DNA of 64,000 nucleotides, from assembly GCA_017311185.1 (NCBI GenBank), contig JAESUZ010003509.1, positions 153,036-217,035 of the forward strand, read 5' to 3'. Below the pieces are notes generated by a model. The model saw only the letters and a list, made by a program, of their open reading frames with translations, had not been told where the DNA came from and ran no database searches. Shown piece after piece: positions 9,661-21,376 of the stretch. The DNA is from Proteles cristata cristata. Its lineage: Eukaryota > Chordata > Mammalia > Carnivora > Hyaenidae. Position 1 is the stretch's first letter. Each line of letters starts with the position of its first letter. Both the position numbers and the translations under genes were made by a program.

Positions 9661-12035
9661 ATAAGGGAGGAAAGAATAACCTGATCCCAAAGCAGAGGAC
9701 TCTGGTCAGTGGAGGAGCAAACAAAATCAAGACCTGAACCTGGCTTTGAGCTGAATGCAGGGCCCAGCTCTAGGAGCAGCTCACCAGACCATTACAAGGG
9801 TCCGTGAAACATTCGGTGATGTGATTGGTGTGGTTAGATCTGGGAAAATTTGGCTCATAATCAAAGACAGGGGCTGAGGCTATCTAAACTATGTGTATCT
9901 CTAATATGGGGCAGCTTGTCTGTGCTTCTGGCCACACCAGGCAAAGGAATGGATGGAGCTGACCTATGGCATCTTTAAGTGCTTAGGGCCTTAGGGGGAC
10001 ATCAAGATAATCTGGATCAGGGGCCTGGTATACTTTTCTAGTTCTGGCAGTCTATAAACCTGAGATTCATTCAGCTGTGCTTGGGAAAGACAACCCAACA
10101 AATGAGGCACTTCTGGAGATCTCTAAATAATAATACCAGGCAGAGGGTGACTTTGCAGGAGAGGAGAGAGGGACTCTGAGCGATTCATCTTTCCTTGCAC
10201 AAGGCCGGGTGCCATGTGCCTGGAGGGAATGGGCTTAATAAATGGCAGCATGTGGAATGTAGGTTAGCTCCAGAAGGAGAACGTGTCAGCAAGGATTATG
10301 AAACACAGAAGAAGTGAAGGATGAGGTGGCATTGTCCAGTCCCCTTGAAGACCCTGGGAAGGAGATGGAAAGTCTTTCTTAAGGTCAGAAGTAGAAGAAC
10401 AAGTCCAGACTTAGTCAAGTGGGGGTTGGGTTGTGGGTCTCGGTGGCCAGGACCAGAGCAATAATAAATTGCTCTCCTCTCTCTTATTCAGATTCTCAGC
10501 AAAATGAAAAATTGGACTAATGGCAAGGCGATGGAGGCCAAAATATCAGCCGAAGGTAAAGGCCAAATGGGCCTGTTAAATGAACTGCAGAGGGAGGCCA
10601 GCTTGTCTCCGGGTCCCAGTCAGTGGTGGCCTAGAGCAGCCTTCCCACTACATGGAGGGACAGAGCCCCCAAGAACCCTCCAGCCTCATGTCTCTGCGTG
10701 CACATTGCCCTATAAAGAGAAAAGAAGACATCTGAGCTGAGCAGGCCCCTGTAATCTTATCAGTCCTAAAGTCAGAGAAGCCCTACTCTGCCTCAGACAA
10801 GATGGGAAGAGAAGCAAAGAGATCACATCCAGCTTCCCCTCTCCACCACCACCACCACAAAAGGAGGCATCCATGGCTTCCAGACCAAAGACCTGCCCAC
10901 TAGGAAGGGGAAAGGATTTGCCCAGAGCTGATGAGCCACAGGATGAGAAGCTGACCTAGTGGTTGTGAATCTCAGTTGTTGTGACTCACTGCCTTCCTTT
11001 GCCCAAACATGGTTCCCCATGGACCCAGCAAATGCACGAGAATGTGGTCTGAGCCACGGCTCATGGATGAAGTGGCATTGTCCGGTCCCTGGACGGGGAG
11101 TCACATGTGTGACTCCAGGCAGATCACCTAGGTGCCCTGCGTCCCAGTTTCCTTTCGCCAAAGCAAGAAACCGTCATATCAGAACTAGCCTGCTGGCCAA
11201 TTTTTGAAGGTCACATGAAAGAATGGATAGGAAAGGGAATTATCCAAGTAATGACAAGACGGAGACAAAATGATCAAAGTTCGGGCTGCGTCTGTGGATG
11301 AGAGCCCGCCCCAAAAAGGGGATGTGATTGATTCTGCGTGTGATCAGATGCTCTTCTGTGCTCTGGTCCAGGCCTGAGGTGGCTCTGCCTTCATTCCTTG
11401 TGGTCACGTCCAGGTTTAAGGCTTGGAAAAATTTGTTTCCATCCCTTTCATTTATATCCCTTTTTATTTTGCGCTGAGATGACTCAAGCTTTAAACTCAG
11501 ACCCAGGGCTCTGAGGAGCACCTCATGCCTGTGCCTGAGGGAAAGGCCCCAGGGCTGAGGGATTGGAGAGAGGAGAGGGCCTGGTTATGACTGACCTACA
11601 TGCTGTAGTCCAGTGCATCTTGAAAAGCAAATTTAAATACTTTTCACAAGGGAAGAGTTCCCATTTTAAGTTAATAAATCCCCTCAAGGAAGGAAATGTA
11701 ACAGAGCATACAAACAACTCACAACTGTAACATTTTGTTCCAGAATTATTTTTCTGCCAAACTTGGTGATAATGCAGCAGAAAGGGGGAAAATGTTTTCA
11801 AGAGCTATGTTGCTTCTATGAGGGGGAGGTTCTCTCTACTTAATGCTTTCTGGGACCATCCCAGACCATGGGACCATAAATTTGGGTCCAAATTTATGTA
11901 GATCCCACCAAACCAGTGAATGTCCACCCATTGTGCGTATAACGCTGGGGGGGAGGGAATGGAAAACACAGAAATAGATAAAAAGGGAGACAGGTCAACC
12001 ATAACTGTGAAGGTAAGTCAATCAGTTGTAAGTAT
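9661..12035. other. Single-copy stretch, 2.4 kb
   Basis: The longest SINE- and L1-free block in the left third. Short frames at 10504-10740, 10823-11161 (minus) and 11240-11521 (minus) carry no recognisable motif and no consistent splice signals. No promoter or CpG island seen. Confidence 0.5.
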
Positions 12036-12440
12036 TTATGAAGGCCCCCAAGAGGCAATTTCCTCACCCCAGAGCTCACCCATGACACAGAGAACAAGCC
12101 CTGTTCTCAGCAAGCACACATTCTTGTGGAATGAGATGGACCATCACCAAGTAGGCACCTCATTTCAGTGAGTAATCAGCGCTATGGGAAATATAAAACA
12201 GACGATTCTGACTGATAGTGTCTGGGGCTGAGGGCATCATGGAGAAAGGGTGAAGAAGGTGAGTGTAGCTGAGTTCTGAAGAGCTGAAAAGGAGCCAACG
12301 TCAACTCTCACAGGGAAGAGACTCCCAACCAAAGGGACCCATTCCAGGATCCTTAGGTAGGAATGGGTTTGGTGCATCGGATGAACCAAACAAGGCCTCT
12401 AGACGGGAGCAGAGTGAGGAAAGAGAGAGTCACAGGAGAT
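12036..12440 (-). mobile_element. L2 3' region, reverse orientation
   Basis: aagcacacattcttgtggaatgag, gagtaatcagcgctatggg, gagctgaaaaggagccaac and cattccaggatc..gggtttgg..ggagcagagtgaggaa keep L2 3' region order with heavy divergence. Confidence 0.48.
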
Positions 12441-13051
12441 CAAGGCAAGGTGGGCTTGGGTTGCCTCAGATGCTAGATTAGGGCAGTAAGATCCATCGTG
12501 GACCCCAGCCCCCGAGGTGAACTTGCCTTAGTCAGCTCTGACTTAGGAAGTACAGCTGCTTGGATCTGCAGTGACAAAATGGGGTGCTCACAACTGATCA
12601 ACATGGGTGAAGGCAGGAGCTGATGAGAAGTCTTAGGCTAAGAACTCTCACCTCTGCATGCTGGAGTCTCCTCAGGGAGCACGTGGAATACTGATTCCCT
12701 GAACCCACCCTCACAGATCCTGACTCAACTTGGCTAGGATGCAGCAGAGACATTTGGCCACTCTCCTTACGATGCTGGGGTGCAGTGAAGATTGGGACCC
12801 TGTGTTAGACAAGGCAGGGGAGGGAAAAGACTTGGAGAAAACACATTTCATGATAGCAAAATAAGAGCTCTCTTTCTCAGGGCTTCCACTTCCCACCATG
12901 GACCAGATGTCCCCTGAGAACTTATGTGCCCAACTCTAAAATACCTCCCAAGTCTGTGACTCTGAATAAGACACTCAGCCTGACCATGTGCCTGGGAGGC
13001 TGAGTGAGCACAGCACCACTGACAGAACAGGAATCAAAAGACCCACATCCT
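12441..13051. other. Non-genic stretch with an RE1-like motif
   Basis: No repeat recognised with confidence; about 12655-12730 faintly resembles an old DNA-transposon fossil. The RE1-like site at 13009-13029 lies at its right edge. Confidence 0.35.
13009..13029 (+). promoter_or_regulatory. RE1/NRSE-like motif (REST site candidate)
   Basis: cacagcaccactgacagaac contains the left half cagcacca and right half gacag with the canonical spacing; the right-hand end and two first bases deviate from the consensus. Seen in sequence; binding is inference. Confidence 0.25.
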
Positions 13052-13260
13052 GGGGGCATCTGGGGGGCTCGGTTGGTTAAGTGTCCAACTCTTGATTTCA
13101 GCTCAGGTTATGATCTCAAGGTTCATGGATTGGAGCCCCGAATCAGGCTCTGCACGGACAGTGTGGAGCCTGCTTGAGATTCTCTCTCTTCCTCTCTCTC
13201 TGCCCTTCCCCTACTCGTGCATGCCCACGGGCTCTCTTTCTCTAAACAAACAAACATTGA
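13052..13260 (+). mobile_element. Felid CAN-SINE
   Basis: gggggcatctggggggctcgg head, ttgatttcagctcaggttatgatc, gcctgcttgagattctctctc body, and a caaacaaacatt tail. Diverged head; older than the young subfamily. Confidence 0.92.
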
Positions 13261-13755
13261 GAGAGGCCCACACTGCTGTGTGACTCCTACATCTCACAAT
13301 GCTACCCATAGGGGATTTAAAAACTGGGTCCCCAAAACCTTTGCATGCCAGTCTGAGATATGGAGGTCAAAGACTTTAGAGCTAGTTCCTATAAGGATCT
13401 TTGAGACAAGGTGGTCGTGTGTTCAGTGGGTCCTGGGTCCCCACGTCCTGCTATCAGTCATCAACTCCTGCTGGGGTTCATTTGTTCATATGCCCATCAT
13501 CCTCTCTATTTCGTGAGCCACTCTAAGGGCATGCACTATCTGCTTGATTCTTTACTCTTCTCGATGTAATGCATTGCAAGCTATCGGGGCCACCACAGGT
13601 GCACTGTAAAAGAATAGGGCCACACTGCCCCCCTTAGGAAGCCGGCCATCTTAGAATTGAAAGCAACCTCAAGAATTGGCCCAATATCTGACAAGTAAGG
13701 AAACTGAGGCCCAGAAATGTTAACAACAAGCGACCTTTACATAGAATAGGGCTTT
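13261..13755. other. No firm feature
   Basis: Possibly an L2 3' remnant at about 13450-13590, too diverged to assert. No frame with coding character. Confidence 0.35.
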
Positions 13756-13950
13756 GTTGTCTGCAGGGTCACATACATTTCCTAATTTATTGTTAACCGC
13801 GCCTTCTCCCGATGAGACATGGCTCTTCTTATTGTCCCCTTCACAGAAGGAAGGAAGGTTGAGGATCAAAGAGTTAATGCACTTGTAACAGAGTAGTGAG
13901 AAAGGGAGTCAGGATGCAACCCCGACCATCCAACAAAAAAACCATTTTTC
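13756..13950 (-). mobile_element. MIR, reverse orientation
   Basis: acatttcctaatttattgttaac, cttattgtccccttcacagaagg, gttgaggatcaaagagttaatgcac, then gagtagtgagaaagggagtcagg correspond in order to the MIR complement (cattttacagatgagg, gaggttaagtaacttg, agtaagtggcagagc). Confidence 0.5.
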
Positions 13951-14161
13951 CCACTGCACCTGGTTCCCCATGCTGTGACTGTGACCCCAAAATAATGCTT
14001 GTCCTTTTCAGCATCACACTGTTACCCGTTCTTTAGGCCAGATCTCCTCTCACAACACAAACCAGACTCTTTGGTTTCTGTAAATCAAGTTAATCTTCCA
14101 TCGCACAACATGGTCCTAAGGAGGTTTCAAGGGATTATCTGAAATTAAAAACAAATAAGCA

Positions 14162-14280
14162 GGGGTGTCTGGCTGGCTCAGTCAGTACAGCATGTGACTC
14201 TTGACCTGAGGGTTGTGAGCTCAAGCCCCATGTTGGGTATGGAGCCTCCTTAATTTTTTTTTTCTTAGAAACAAGCAAAA
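14162..14280 (+). mobile_element. CAN-SINE, old short subtype
   Basis: ggggtgtctggctggctcag head, gtacagcatgtgactcttgacctgag, gttgtgagctcaagccccatg B-box region, then T-rich and A-rich tail. No CT-rich body. Confidence 0.88.
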
Positions 14281-14286
14281 CCAGAT

Positions 14287-14461
14287 GGGGGCACGTGGGT
14301 GGCTCAGTCGGGTAAGCATCCAACTCTTGTTTTGGGCTCAGGTCATCATCTCAAGGTTCATGAGATTGAGCCCTGCATTAGGCTCTGTGCTGGCAGCGTG
14401 GAGCCTGCTTGGGATTCTCTCTGTCTCTGTCTCTCTCCCTGTGTCTCTCTGTCTCTCTCTC

Positions 14462-14510
<49 letters not shown>

Positions 14511-14562
14511 CCCTGCTTGTTCTCTATCTCTCTCTCAAAATAAATTTAAAAAACTTAAAACA
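14287..14562 (+). mobile_element. Felid CAN-SINE with long CT expansion
   Basis: Full-length head (gggggcacgtgggtggctcag), tgctggcagcgtggagcctgcttggg body and caaaataaat tail. The CT-rich region is expanded to more than 100 bp, including a pure (CT) run at 14468-14508, and creates serine/leucine-rich frames that are not coding. Confidence 0.95.
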
Positions 14563-14579
14563 AAAGTTTTAGAAGAAAT

Positions 14580-14860
14580 AGGGAGAGGTTGGTAAAAAGC
14601 ATGAACCTAGAGGTAAAAGATGAATAAGGTCGGAGGATAAATCACGTGGTGACAATAGCTGACCACACTATATGGTATAACTGAAATTTGCTGCTGAGAA
14701 AGGAGAGCTCAAATGTTCTCACCAAAACCAATCAACCAAGTAAATTTTTAAAAGCGAGGTGATGAGTGTGGTGATTAACTAGGTGGGGGCATACCGTGGA
14801 TGCACAGATGACACCATCATATTTGTCAACGAGACCTCAATAAACTTGAAAATAGGAGGC
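14580..14860 (+). mobile_element. L1MA-type 3' UTR fragment
   Basis: gacaatagctgaccacactatatgg, gctcaaatgttctcaccaaaacc, gtgatgagtgtggtgattaact and terminal caataaacttgaaaa match the L1MA 3' UTR order. Confidence 0.66.
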
Positions 14861-15640
14861 CAAGCAAACCTTGGAGAATCAGCATCGGGGAGAGAAATGG
14901 AGGAAACTGCCTGCCAGCGAGCCACCCTTGGCCTTCACGCCAGCCATCCGCTGGCGCCCGAGATGTCTGCCAGGCAGAGCTCATTAACCAGGGCTGGGAA
15001 TGCGCCCACCTGGCATGGAGCATGATTTACTTCACTCTGGTTCCATGTCTTCCACGGATTGAGGCTTTCTTTACGTATTATACTTTGTATCTTAAAAAAT
15101 ACACAAGACTATGATGTGTTTTGTGAACGTTTCTCCGTGGGGCTAATGCTGAGAAAACCAATCTGACCCCCTGCCCCTGTCCTCCACAGCCGCAAAACCA
15201 CAAATCAGGCCTAAGAATCCTTAAGGATTCACCCAAGCATTTCAGCTAGCCTGGGGTACCAATAATGAAATTTGCATTGTGCTTCCAGGGCTGTTTTATT
15301 GATAAAGATGGACTTTTTTACCCAATGAGTGACCACTGTCTTGGTGCCTGTGGGGCCTCTTGGTCCATCCTGAGTCCTCAGGAAAGGCCGGCCACTGGGT
15401 TCCCTAAGACTAAGAGTATGAGGACTGAAGCAGTCACAGTGCTCTTCATTCCAGGGAGAGATTTGTCTGGGCCCAGCCACCTTCTTTCCTGTTCTTGCTG
15501 CTTGCCCTTTTGCCTGTCATCCACATGCCTCAAGACAAACTCTCACGCGTGCCCCCTACACGGCTTCACTGATGGGCACCCCAATATGCAAATGTTAGGC
15601 CAGCAGCATGTGTGGTCAAATATTCAGATGCTTTAGAAAA
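14861..15640. other. Single-copy stretch
   Basis: No repeat identified. The 123-codon frame at 15265-15636 is cysteine- and serine-rich, matches no family I know, and lacks a Kozak-like start or splice context. Confidence 0.42.
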
Positions 15641-15955
15641 CAGAAGTCTCTCTTAACAACTCAGGAAACAATAGATGTTGGCAAGGGTGCAGAGAAAGGG
15701 GAGCCCTTTTGCACGGCTGGTGGGAAGGCAAACTGGTGCAACCACTCTGGAAAGCAATGTGGAGGTTCTTCAGAAAACTAAAAATAGAACTACCCTACCA
15801 CCCAGAAATTGCACTACTAGGTATTTACCCAAAAGATACAAAAACGCTGATTCGAAGGAGCATGTACACCCCAATGTTTATAGCACTATCAACAATAGCC
15901 AAAGTATGGAGAGAGCCCCAAAGTGTATCAACTGATGAATGGATAAAGAATATGT

Positions 15956-15964
15956 GAGATAGAC

Positions 15965-16015
<51 letters not shown>

Positions 16016-16058
16016 CAGACAGATAGATATGGATATACTGGATATATATGGATATACT

Positions 16059-16102
<44 letters not shown>
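15956..16102. repeat. (GATA)n then (AT)n microsatellites inside the L1
   Basis: About 17 gata units at 15956-16026 with gaca interruptions, a duplicated ggatatact spacer, then about 20 at units at 16060-16102. They replace the L1 stretch that normally reads gtggtatatatatacaatgg, so probably grew from it. Confidence 0.97.
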
Positions 16103-16104
<2 letters not shown>

Positions 16105-16320
16105 TACTCAGTGATCGAAAAGAATGAAATCTTGCCATTTGCAACTACATAGATGGAACTGAAGAGTATCATGCCAAGCTGAATAAGTAAGTCAGAGAAA
16201 GACAGATATCGTATAATTTAATTCACATGTGGAATTTGAGAAACTCAGCAGATAAACATAGGAGAAGGGGAAGAAAAATAATAAAAACAGAGAGAGAGGC
16301 AAACCATAAGAGACTCTTAA

Positions 16321-16548
16321 AGGGACATTTGGCTGGCTCAGTCAATTGAGCATCCAACTTTAGCTCAGGACATGATCTCACAGTTCGTGAGTTCAAGCTC
16401 CGCATCAGACTCTGTGCTGACAGCTCAGAGCCTGGAGCCTGCTTCAGATTCTGTATCTCCCTCTCTCTCTGCCCCTCACTCTCTCTCTCTCTCTTCCTCT
16501 CTCTCTCTCTCAAAAATAAATTTAAAAAACATTTTAAAAGAGAGAGAG
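16321..16548 (+). mobile_element. Felid CAN-SINE inserted in L1
   Basis: agggacatttggctggctcag head to caaaaataaat tail, flanked by a perfect 12-bp duplication agagactcttaa at 16309-16320 and 16549-16560. The duplicated bases are part of the L1 3' UTR, proving the SINE is the later arrival. Confidence 0.96.
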
Positions 16549-16779
16549 AGAGACTCTTAAATACAGAGAACAAACTGAGGGTTGCTGAAGGGAAAGTGGG
16601 TGCAGAGATGGGCTAGATGGGTGATGGGCATTAAGGAGGCACTTGTGGGGATGAGCACCGGGTGTCAAGTGTAAGTGATAAATCACTGGGTTCTGCTACT
16701 GAAGCCAAGACTACGCTGTATGTTAACTAACTTGAATTTAAATAATAATAATAATAATAATAAAGAAAACAGGAATCTC

Positions 16780-17643
16780 AAATGAGCCTCCTACCAGTAT
16801 TATAAGGCCCAAAGTTACATGTACTGCTGCCTTGACATCTTGGAATCTCACAGGGTCCCAAAGGCCTAACTGTGAGCTCCCCGACTCTCCCTAGATGTGC
16901 CCCCACCTAGCAGGAGAAGCTCCACATCCCCACCGACTAGTTCACTTTATTATCCAGACCGACCAGCTGTGCCCCACCCAGGCTCCAACCTAACAAGCTT
17001 CATTCATCTCCAACAAGCCAATCACATCCTCCCACAGGAGCCTGGCCCGCTCACTCATCACCACCCCCAGGGTCTCCCACAGCCCCTGCTGGCTCATCTG
17101 CTTCCCGAGGACAAGCTCTATGTGGCCCTGCACGGAATGACCCCTGAGCTCTGAGTATATGTAACTAATAAAAAGCTCTTAGTCTTATCTGTGCACTAAC
17201 CCTGGGTTTGGCTACAGGTACTATAAAGGCAGGGGAGCTCTTCCTCACCAATAAGGTGAATAGAAGGCACTTGAAACTCCCCTCTCCAAAAAATGCCCAT
17301 GATTCCAATTTAGTTATAATAATGGATGGAGAACAAAAGGTGTGGCCATTCTTCTCACCTGCTCAAAGTGCACTTGGAGCCCAGGCCAGCTTAAAGACCG
17401 CATGCTTATGGAAAGCAGTCAGCATGCGGGAGCATGCTCAGAACACGACCACCTGCTTACTTGGATGAGGGAGGGCAGGGGGTCAGACTCAGGCTGGACT
17501 CCTCCTCTCAGTCGTAAGTTAGGAGGGAAGGGTCGAGACCACAGAGCAGGAAACTAAGGGGAAGCTATAGCCAAGACGGCCAACGCCCTGCCCAGCCCCT
17601 CCGGCCACAACTCGTGGCTTCAGCACACTCCTCCCCAAAAGGC
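16780..17643. other. Unassigned; weak LTR-like signals
   Basis: Pyrimidine-rich 16870-17100 followed by aataaaaagctcttagtc at 17168 looks like an LTR polyadenylation region, but no TG/CA ends or duplication are visible. Proline-rich frame 16897-17154 has no family signature. 17216-17643 shows nothing further. Confidence 0.28.
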
Positions 17644-17651
17644 TCCCTCCC

Positions 17652-17875
17652 TTTTTTTTTTTTTTAATTTGTATTTATTTCTAGGAGAGACGAAGAGAGA
17701 GACAGCGTGAGCAGGGGAGGGTCAGAGAGAGAGGGAGTCACAGACTGAAACAGGCACCAGGCTCTGAGCTGGCAGTCAGCACAGAGCCTGACGCGGGGCT
17801 CGAACCCACGAACCGCAAGATCATGACCCAAGCGAAAGTCGGACGCTTAACTGACTAAGCCACCCAGGCGCCCCA
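17652..17875 (-). mobile_element. Felid CAN-SINE, reverse, young subfamily
   Basis: Complete from T-rich tail complement to ccacccaggcgcccc. 8-bp duplication tccctccc at 17644-17651 and 17876-17883. Carries the reverse complements of the young-subfamily diagnostics (gagctggcagtcagc, tttctaggaga, ctaagcc). Confidence 0.96.
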
Positions 17876-17883
17876 TCCCTCCC

Positions 17884-19192
17884 TTTTATTCAACTGTCCT
17901 TGTGCTACTGGAGCTACTGTATCTGAACAACCTGTAAATCAACGTTTATGACATCAGAGCCTTCCAGCAGGATGCCTTCGTCCCCTGAGCCAAGTGGGAC
18001 AAGATCCGTGTGGTGTAACTGACACTCCAGAGTCCCCTGAAAGACCCAGATCAGGGCAGGGTTTCACTGAAGCTTTACTGCTATTTGGCTTCTCCCCACT
18101 TCTGTCCTCCTTACCCTGTTTCTGTGCAGGCTTTCTTGAAAGTGCATACTCCATAAGTTACCTGCCCCCCCCCAAATCATCTCAGAGAGCCTAGAAGACC
18201 TGAACAAATTAGCATCCAGAAGCAGTGCCTCAATCAGGTATAGAAATGATGCATCAGAAACTGAAGCTGGGTGGACAGAGGCTGAAATCAGGCAAGATAT
18301 GCTGAACAAAAAGAAGGGACTCCACCCCAGCCGCATGGGTCTGTAACAGGCATTTGTAGCCTGAGGAGCTAATGCACCATCACAGGGAATCTGTACAGAG
18401 CCACCAGGACCTTGAGGTAGGGTAGATGAGAGCCACCAAGACTAAGAGAGCAATCATCTTGATTCACTCAAATGTATTTCCTGGGATTCCAAGCAGATTA
18501 CCTTAGAAATGAAAAGAAGCAAGATGACCGACTTCTAATAACTGAGTAACATCCATCAGGAAGAAATTAAAAATGTTCTCTGGGATTCCATACAGGTAAT
18601 TTGGATCAATACGTAGAATGAAGTGAGGACCATTCAGGCATGGTTTAAGGAAGATGATCTAAAACCCTTAGCCATTCAAACATGGCCTGGCTCCCTCAGG
18701 AGTTAGCAAGTGTTTGGCCACTGGAAGTGGACCAGAGTTTGTAGGGACAGTGTTCAGGGCATGGAGGCATCTCTTAAAAAGGATGTGCATTCCAGCCAAT
18801 AAATCATAGTTTCCTCCTCTCCTCCCAGCCCCACAAATTGCTTGAGCAAACAGACCAATGCTTCCAGCTTCATTTATTTCCCTTGGGGTTTTTTCAACAC
18901 TTACAAAAAACTCAATGGGAAAAACACACACACATACACAAAACACTCCAAAAAATAAAGTGCCGTAAAATGGTGAATACAACTTTTGTATGTTTCCGAT
19001 TTTTTAAAAAATAATTGAATGGTCAATTACTATTTTGCTAATACAGATCATTTTTAAAAAACCTAACATCAATTTAAAAGAAGTGGGTAGGTTGGTACCA
19101 TTACACGAACAGATCTGCTGTGAACAGGTGAAGATAATGACATGCTTGTCTTGGTACTAGAATTGTATTTGGGAACATTTGCTCATATATGA
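17884..19192. other. Single-copy stretch, 1.3 kb
   Basis: No repeat recognised. Frames 17954-18154, 18064-18336 and 18668-18982 (all minus) lack motifs. A (CA)-like run at 18928-18945 is the only low-complexity element. Confidence 0.45.
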
Positions 19193-19193
19193 G

Positions 19194-19240
<47 letters not shown>
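19193..19240. repeat. (TA)n microsatellite
   Basis: About 23 uninterrupted ta units, likely polymorphic. Confidence 0.97.
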
Positions 19241-19242
<2 letters not shown>

Positions 19243-20040
19243 CACTAAATTCTCACCATATCTCTGTTTCTGGTTTTCATGCTTTAGAGAATATATTAGA
19301 TTACATATTTAGGTAATTCAAGGTGGTCTCTTTTAAACTTTCAAAACTGAATTCAACATCCCAGCAATAATAGAGTCAAGACTGTTGGAACAGTATTTTG
19401 TTTCTTATCATACTTCACAAATCATTAGTGCCTTGAGTTTATAAGACATTTTCACATCCGTGATTTCAGTGGACACTCATGGTGATCACATGCGGGTAGG
19501 AACTGTCATTCCTGCAGTTTGACATGTGCCTGGGGCCCAGGTTGGGTGTGAGCTGAGCACAGCCACGCCCCTGTGAGGAGGTGAGGAGGCAGAGTGCACT
19601 CACTCTTGAGAAATAACCTCATGATGTGAACATGGAAATTGCCTGAGTAAAGGGCAAGGCCCAGGTGAAAGTGAGCCTGGTGTTCTAGACAAAGGAAGGG
19701 CGATTAGTCAGATGAGGCTTCCCAGGGACGGTCAGGTCCAGGCAGGGAAACAGCAAGTATTCTGACAGAAGGGGCAGCCGGTGGGAAGGCTTACACCAAG
19801 AGCACCCAAGTCAGGTTGTTCCTGGGCCATACTGTCCTCCCTCCTCTCTTCCCTTAGCTCATCTGCCTGCCGCCAGCAAGAGGGCTCCTTCCTTAGGGGA
19901 AGAGTTCTCTGTCCCTAAACCACATTAGCAATCTAGTAACTCTGATTCCTGTCAGTCTCTTGCAACATCAACCACTACTCACCCTTTGCTTAGTTTTATT
20001 GCAACGAAGTCTTTATCTGGGTCTCTTCCCCATCCTTGGT
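19241..20040. other. Mostly single-copy; possible MIR remnant
   Basis: 19440-19530 (attttcacatccgtgatttc, gatcacatgcgggtagg) weakly resembles a reverse MIR. Otherwise nothing recognised. Confidence 0.35.
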
Positions 20041-20044
20041 TTTA

Positions 20045-20475
20045 TCCATCTATAGATGCCCAGGGCCAAGCATTGTAGGGGCTAATGATGAAGAAAGGCA
20101 CGTATTCCGAAGAGTTTGAGTGGTTTGTGATTATAAGGAGGACCTGATACAGAGTTTTAAGCAGAGGCAAAGTCAGTTTGGCTGTTCAGAGCAGCAAGAT
20201 GGAGGAGGGTAATCTGGCCAGGCACTTGAGGAGGCAGGTTGCTGCAGTGAACTAGATGGACATTCCTGAGACCTCAAGCTGGACACTGGTTGCGTAGAGT
20301 AGAGTAGTGGGGAAGGGTGAAGAGCCACTGAAGGAATAGACATGGCAGAACTCATTAGCTTGTTGGATGCCACAGGTCCAGTGGGAGGAGAGGAGTCCAG
20401 ACATGATTGCAACATGAACACCAGGCATGTTGGTGATGCTGTCCTGGGAGAGGGGACCCAGGAAGGTGTGGAGAT
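20045..20475 (-). mobile_element. L2 3' region / ORF2 end, reverse orientation
   Basis: cctgatacagagttttaagcag, gtttggctgttcagagcag, aggttgctgcagtgaactag and ttggtgatgctg match, in order, the complement of the L2 region (gttttgagcagaggagtgac, ctctggctgc, aggctgttgcaataatcc, ttggtgatgg). Confidence 0.52.
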
Positions 20476-20485
20476 CTGCAGACAT

Positions 20486-21345
20486 ACTAGTTTCCTGGGG
20501 CTGCTGGAATAAATTACATAATTCTGGAAGTCAGAAGAATGTGAAAGCAAGTTGTCAACAGGGTTGATTCTCTCTCAAGGCTCTGAAAGAATGTACTAGT
20601 CAGCGTTTTCCAGAGAAACAAGACACAGGAATTGACTCACATGATTATAGAGGCCAATACATCCCACCATCTCCCACCCATAAGCTGGAGACCCAGGTAA
20701 CCTTTGCTGTGGTTCAACTGGAGTCCAAAGGAGAGCAAAGTCTCAGTCCAAGGACAGAAGAAAACCAATGTCCCAGCTTAGCATTCATGCTGAAGGGGTG
20801 AATTCTTCATTCTTCTTTCTTTTATTCTACACAGACCATCCACACTACGGAAAGCAATCTGCTTCACTGAGCCCACCGGTTCGAATGCTAATCTCTTCCA
20901 GAAACACTCTCACAAACACACCCAGAAATAATGTTTAACTGGATATCTGGAAACCCCGTAGTCCATGCAAGTTGACATATTAAAGTAACCATCATGAGGA
21001 GAATCTGTGTCATATCTCTCTCCTAGTTTCCGGGACCTTCTAGAATCTTTGACATTTCTTGCTTTGTATCCACTCCAGCTTCTGCCTCTTCCTCTTGCCT
21101 TCTCTCTGCTGTGTCTCTGTGTGCCAAATCTCTTTCTACCTTTCTTTTATAAGGACACAAGTCATTGGATTTGGGGCCCACCCTAATCCAAGCTGATTTC
21201 ATCTGAAGATCCCTAACTTAATTACAACTGTGAAGACTCTGTTTCCAAATAAGGTCACAGCCACAGTTACTGGAGGCTTAGGATTTAGACATGTCTTTTT
21301 TGGAGGGAGGGGGCAACTGTTCAACTCATTACATCAGAGAATGGA
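20486..21345 (-). mobile_element. MaLR/MLT1-like LTR, reverse, split by another repeat
   Basis: actagtttcctggggctgctgg and ctctgaaag at 20487-20595, then after the intervening repeat gagaatctgtgtc, cttctctctgctgtgtctctgtg, ttataaggacacaagtcattgg, gggcccaccctaatcc and caaataaggtcacagcc to 21345. This is the complement order of MLT1/MST-group LTRs. The segment after aaattacat lacks about 45 expected bases. Confidence 0.55.
20597..20998 (+). mobile_element. Ancient interspersed repeat (same family as 2483-3215), inserted in the LTR
   Basis: ctagtcagcgttttccagagaaac, attgactcacatgattatag, gaatgctaatctcttccag, aataatgtttaactgg and aagttgacatattaaagtaaccatcat follow the same order as the copy at 2483 but without the long microsatellite. 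Confidence 0.6.
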
Positions 21346-21376
21346 AAGGTTGGCTCTCCTAGGCTTGTTTTATCTT

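Larger units (their letters stand above)
15641..16768 (+). mobile_element. Carnivore L1 3' end (ORF2 tail plus 3' UTR), interrupted
   Basis: gttggcaagggtgcagagaaagg begins the ORF2 C-terminal region. The frame beginning near 15709 encodes an [14 protein letters not shown] ORF2 tail with IALLGIYPKD, then is broken by microsatellites at 15956-16102. It resumes with gaatgaaatcttgccatttgcaac, runs into the 3' UTR (agagactcttaa, ttgttaactaacttg-type end) and closes in (AAT)n at about 16738-16763. A SINE splits it at 16321. 5'-truncated, dead copy. Confidence 0.85.

Noticed and set aside
15265..15636. 123-codon plus-strand frame
   Set aside because: Composition not protein-like, no family motif, runs to the edge of an L1.
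16897..17154. Proline/histidine-rich frame as an exon
   Set aside because: Pyrimidine-rich DNA followed by an AATAAA looks more like an old LTR or unique DNA; no splice sites support an exon.
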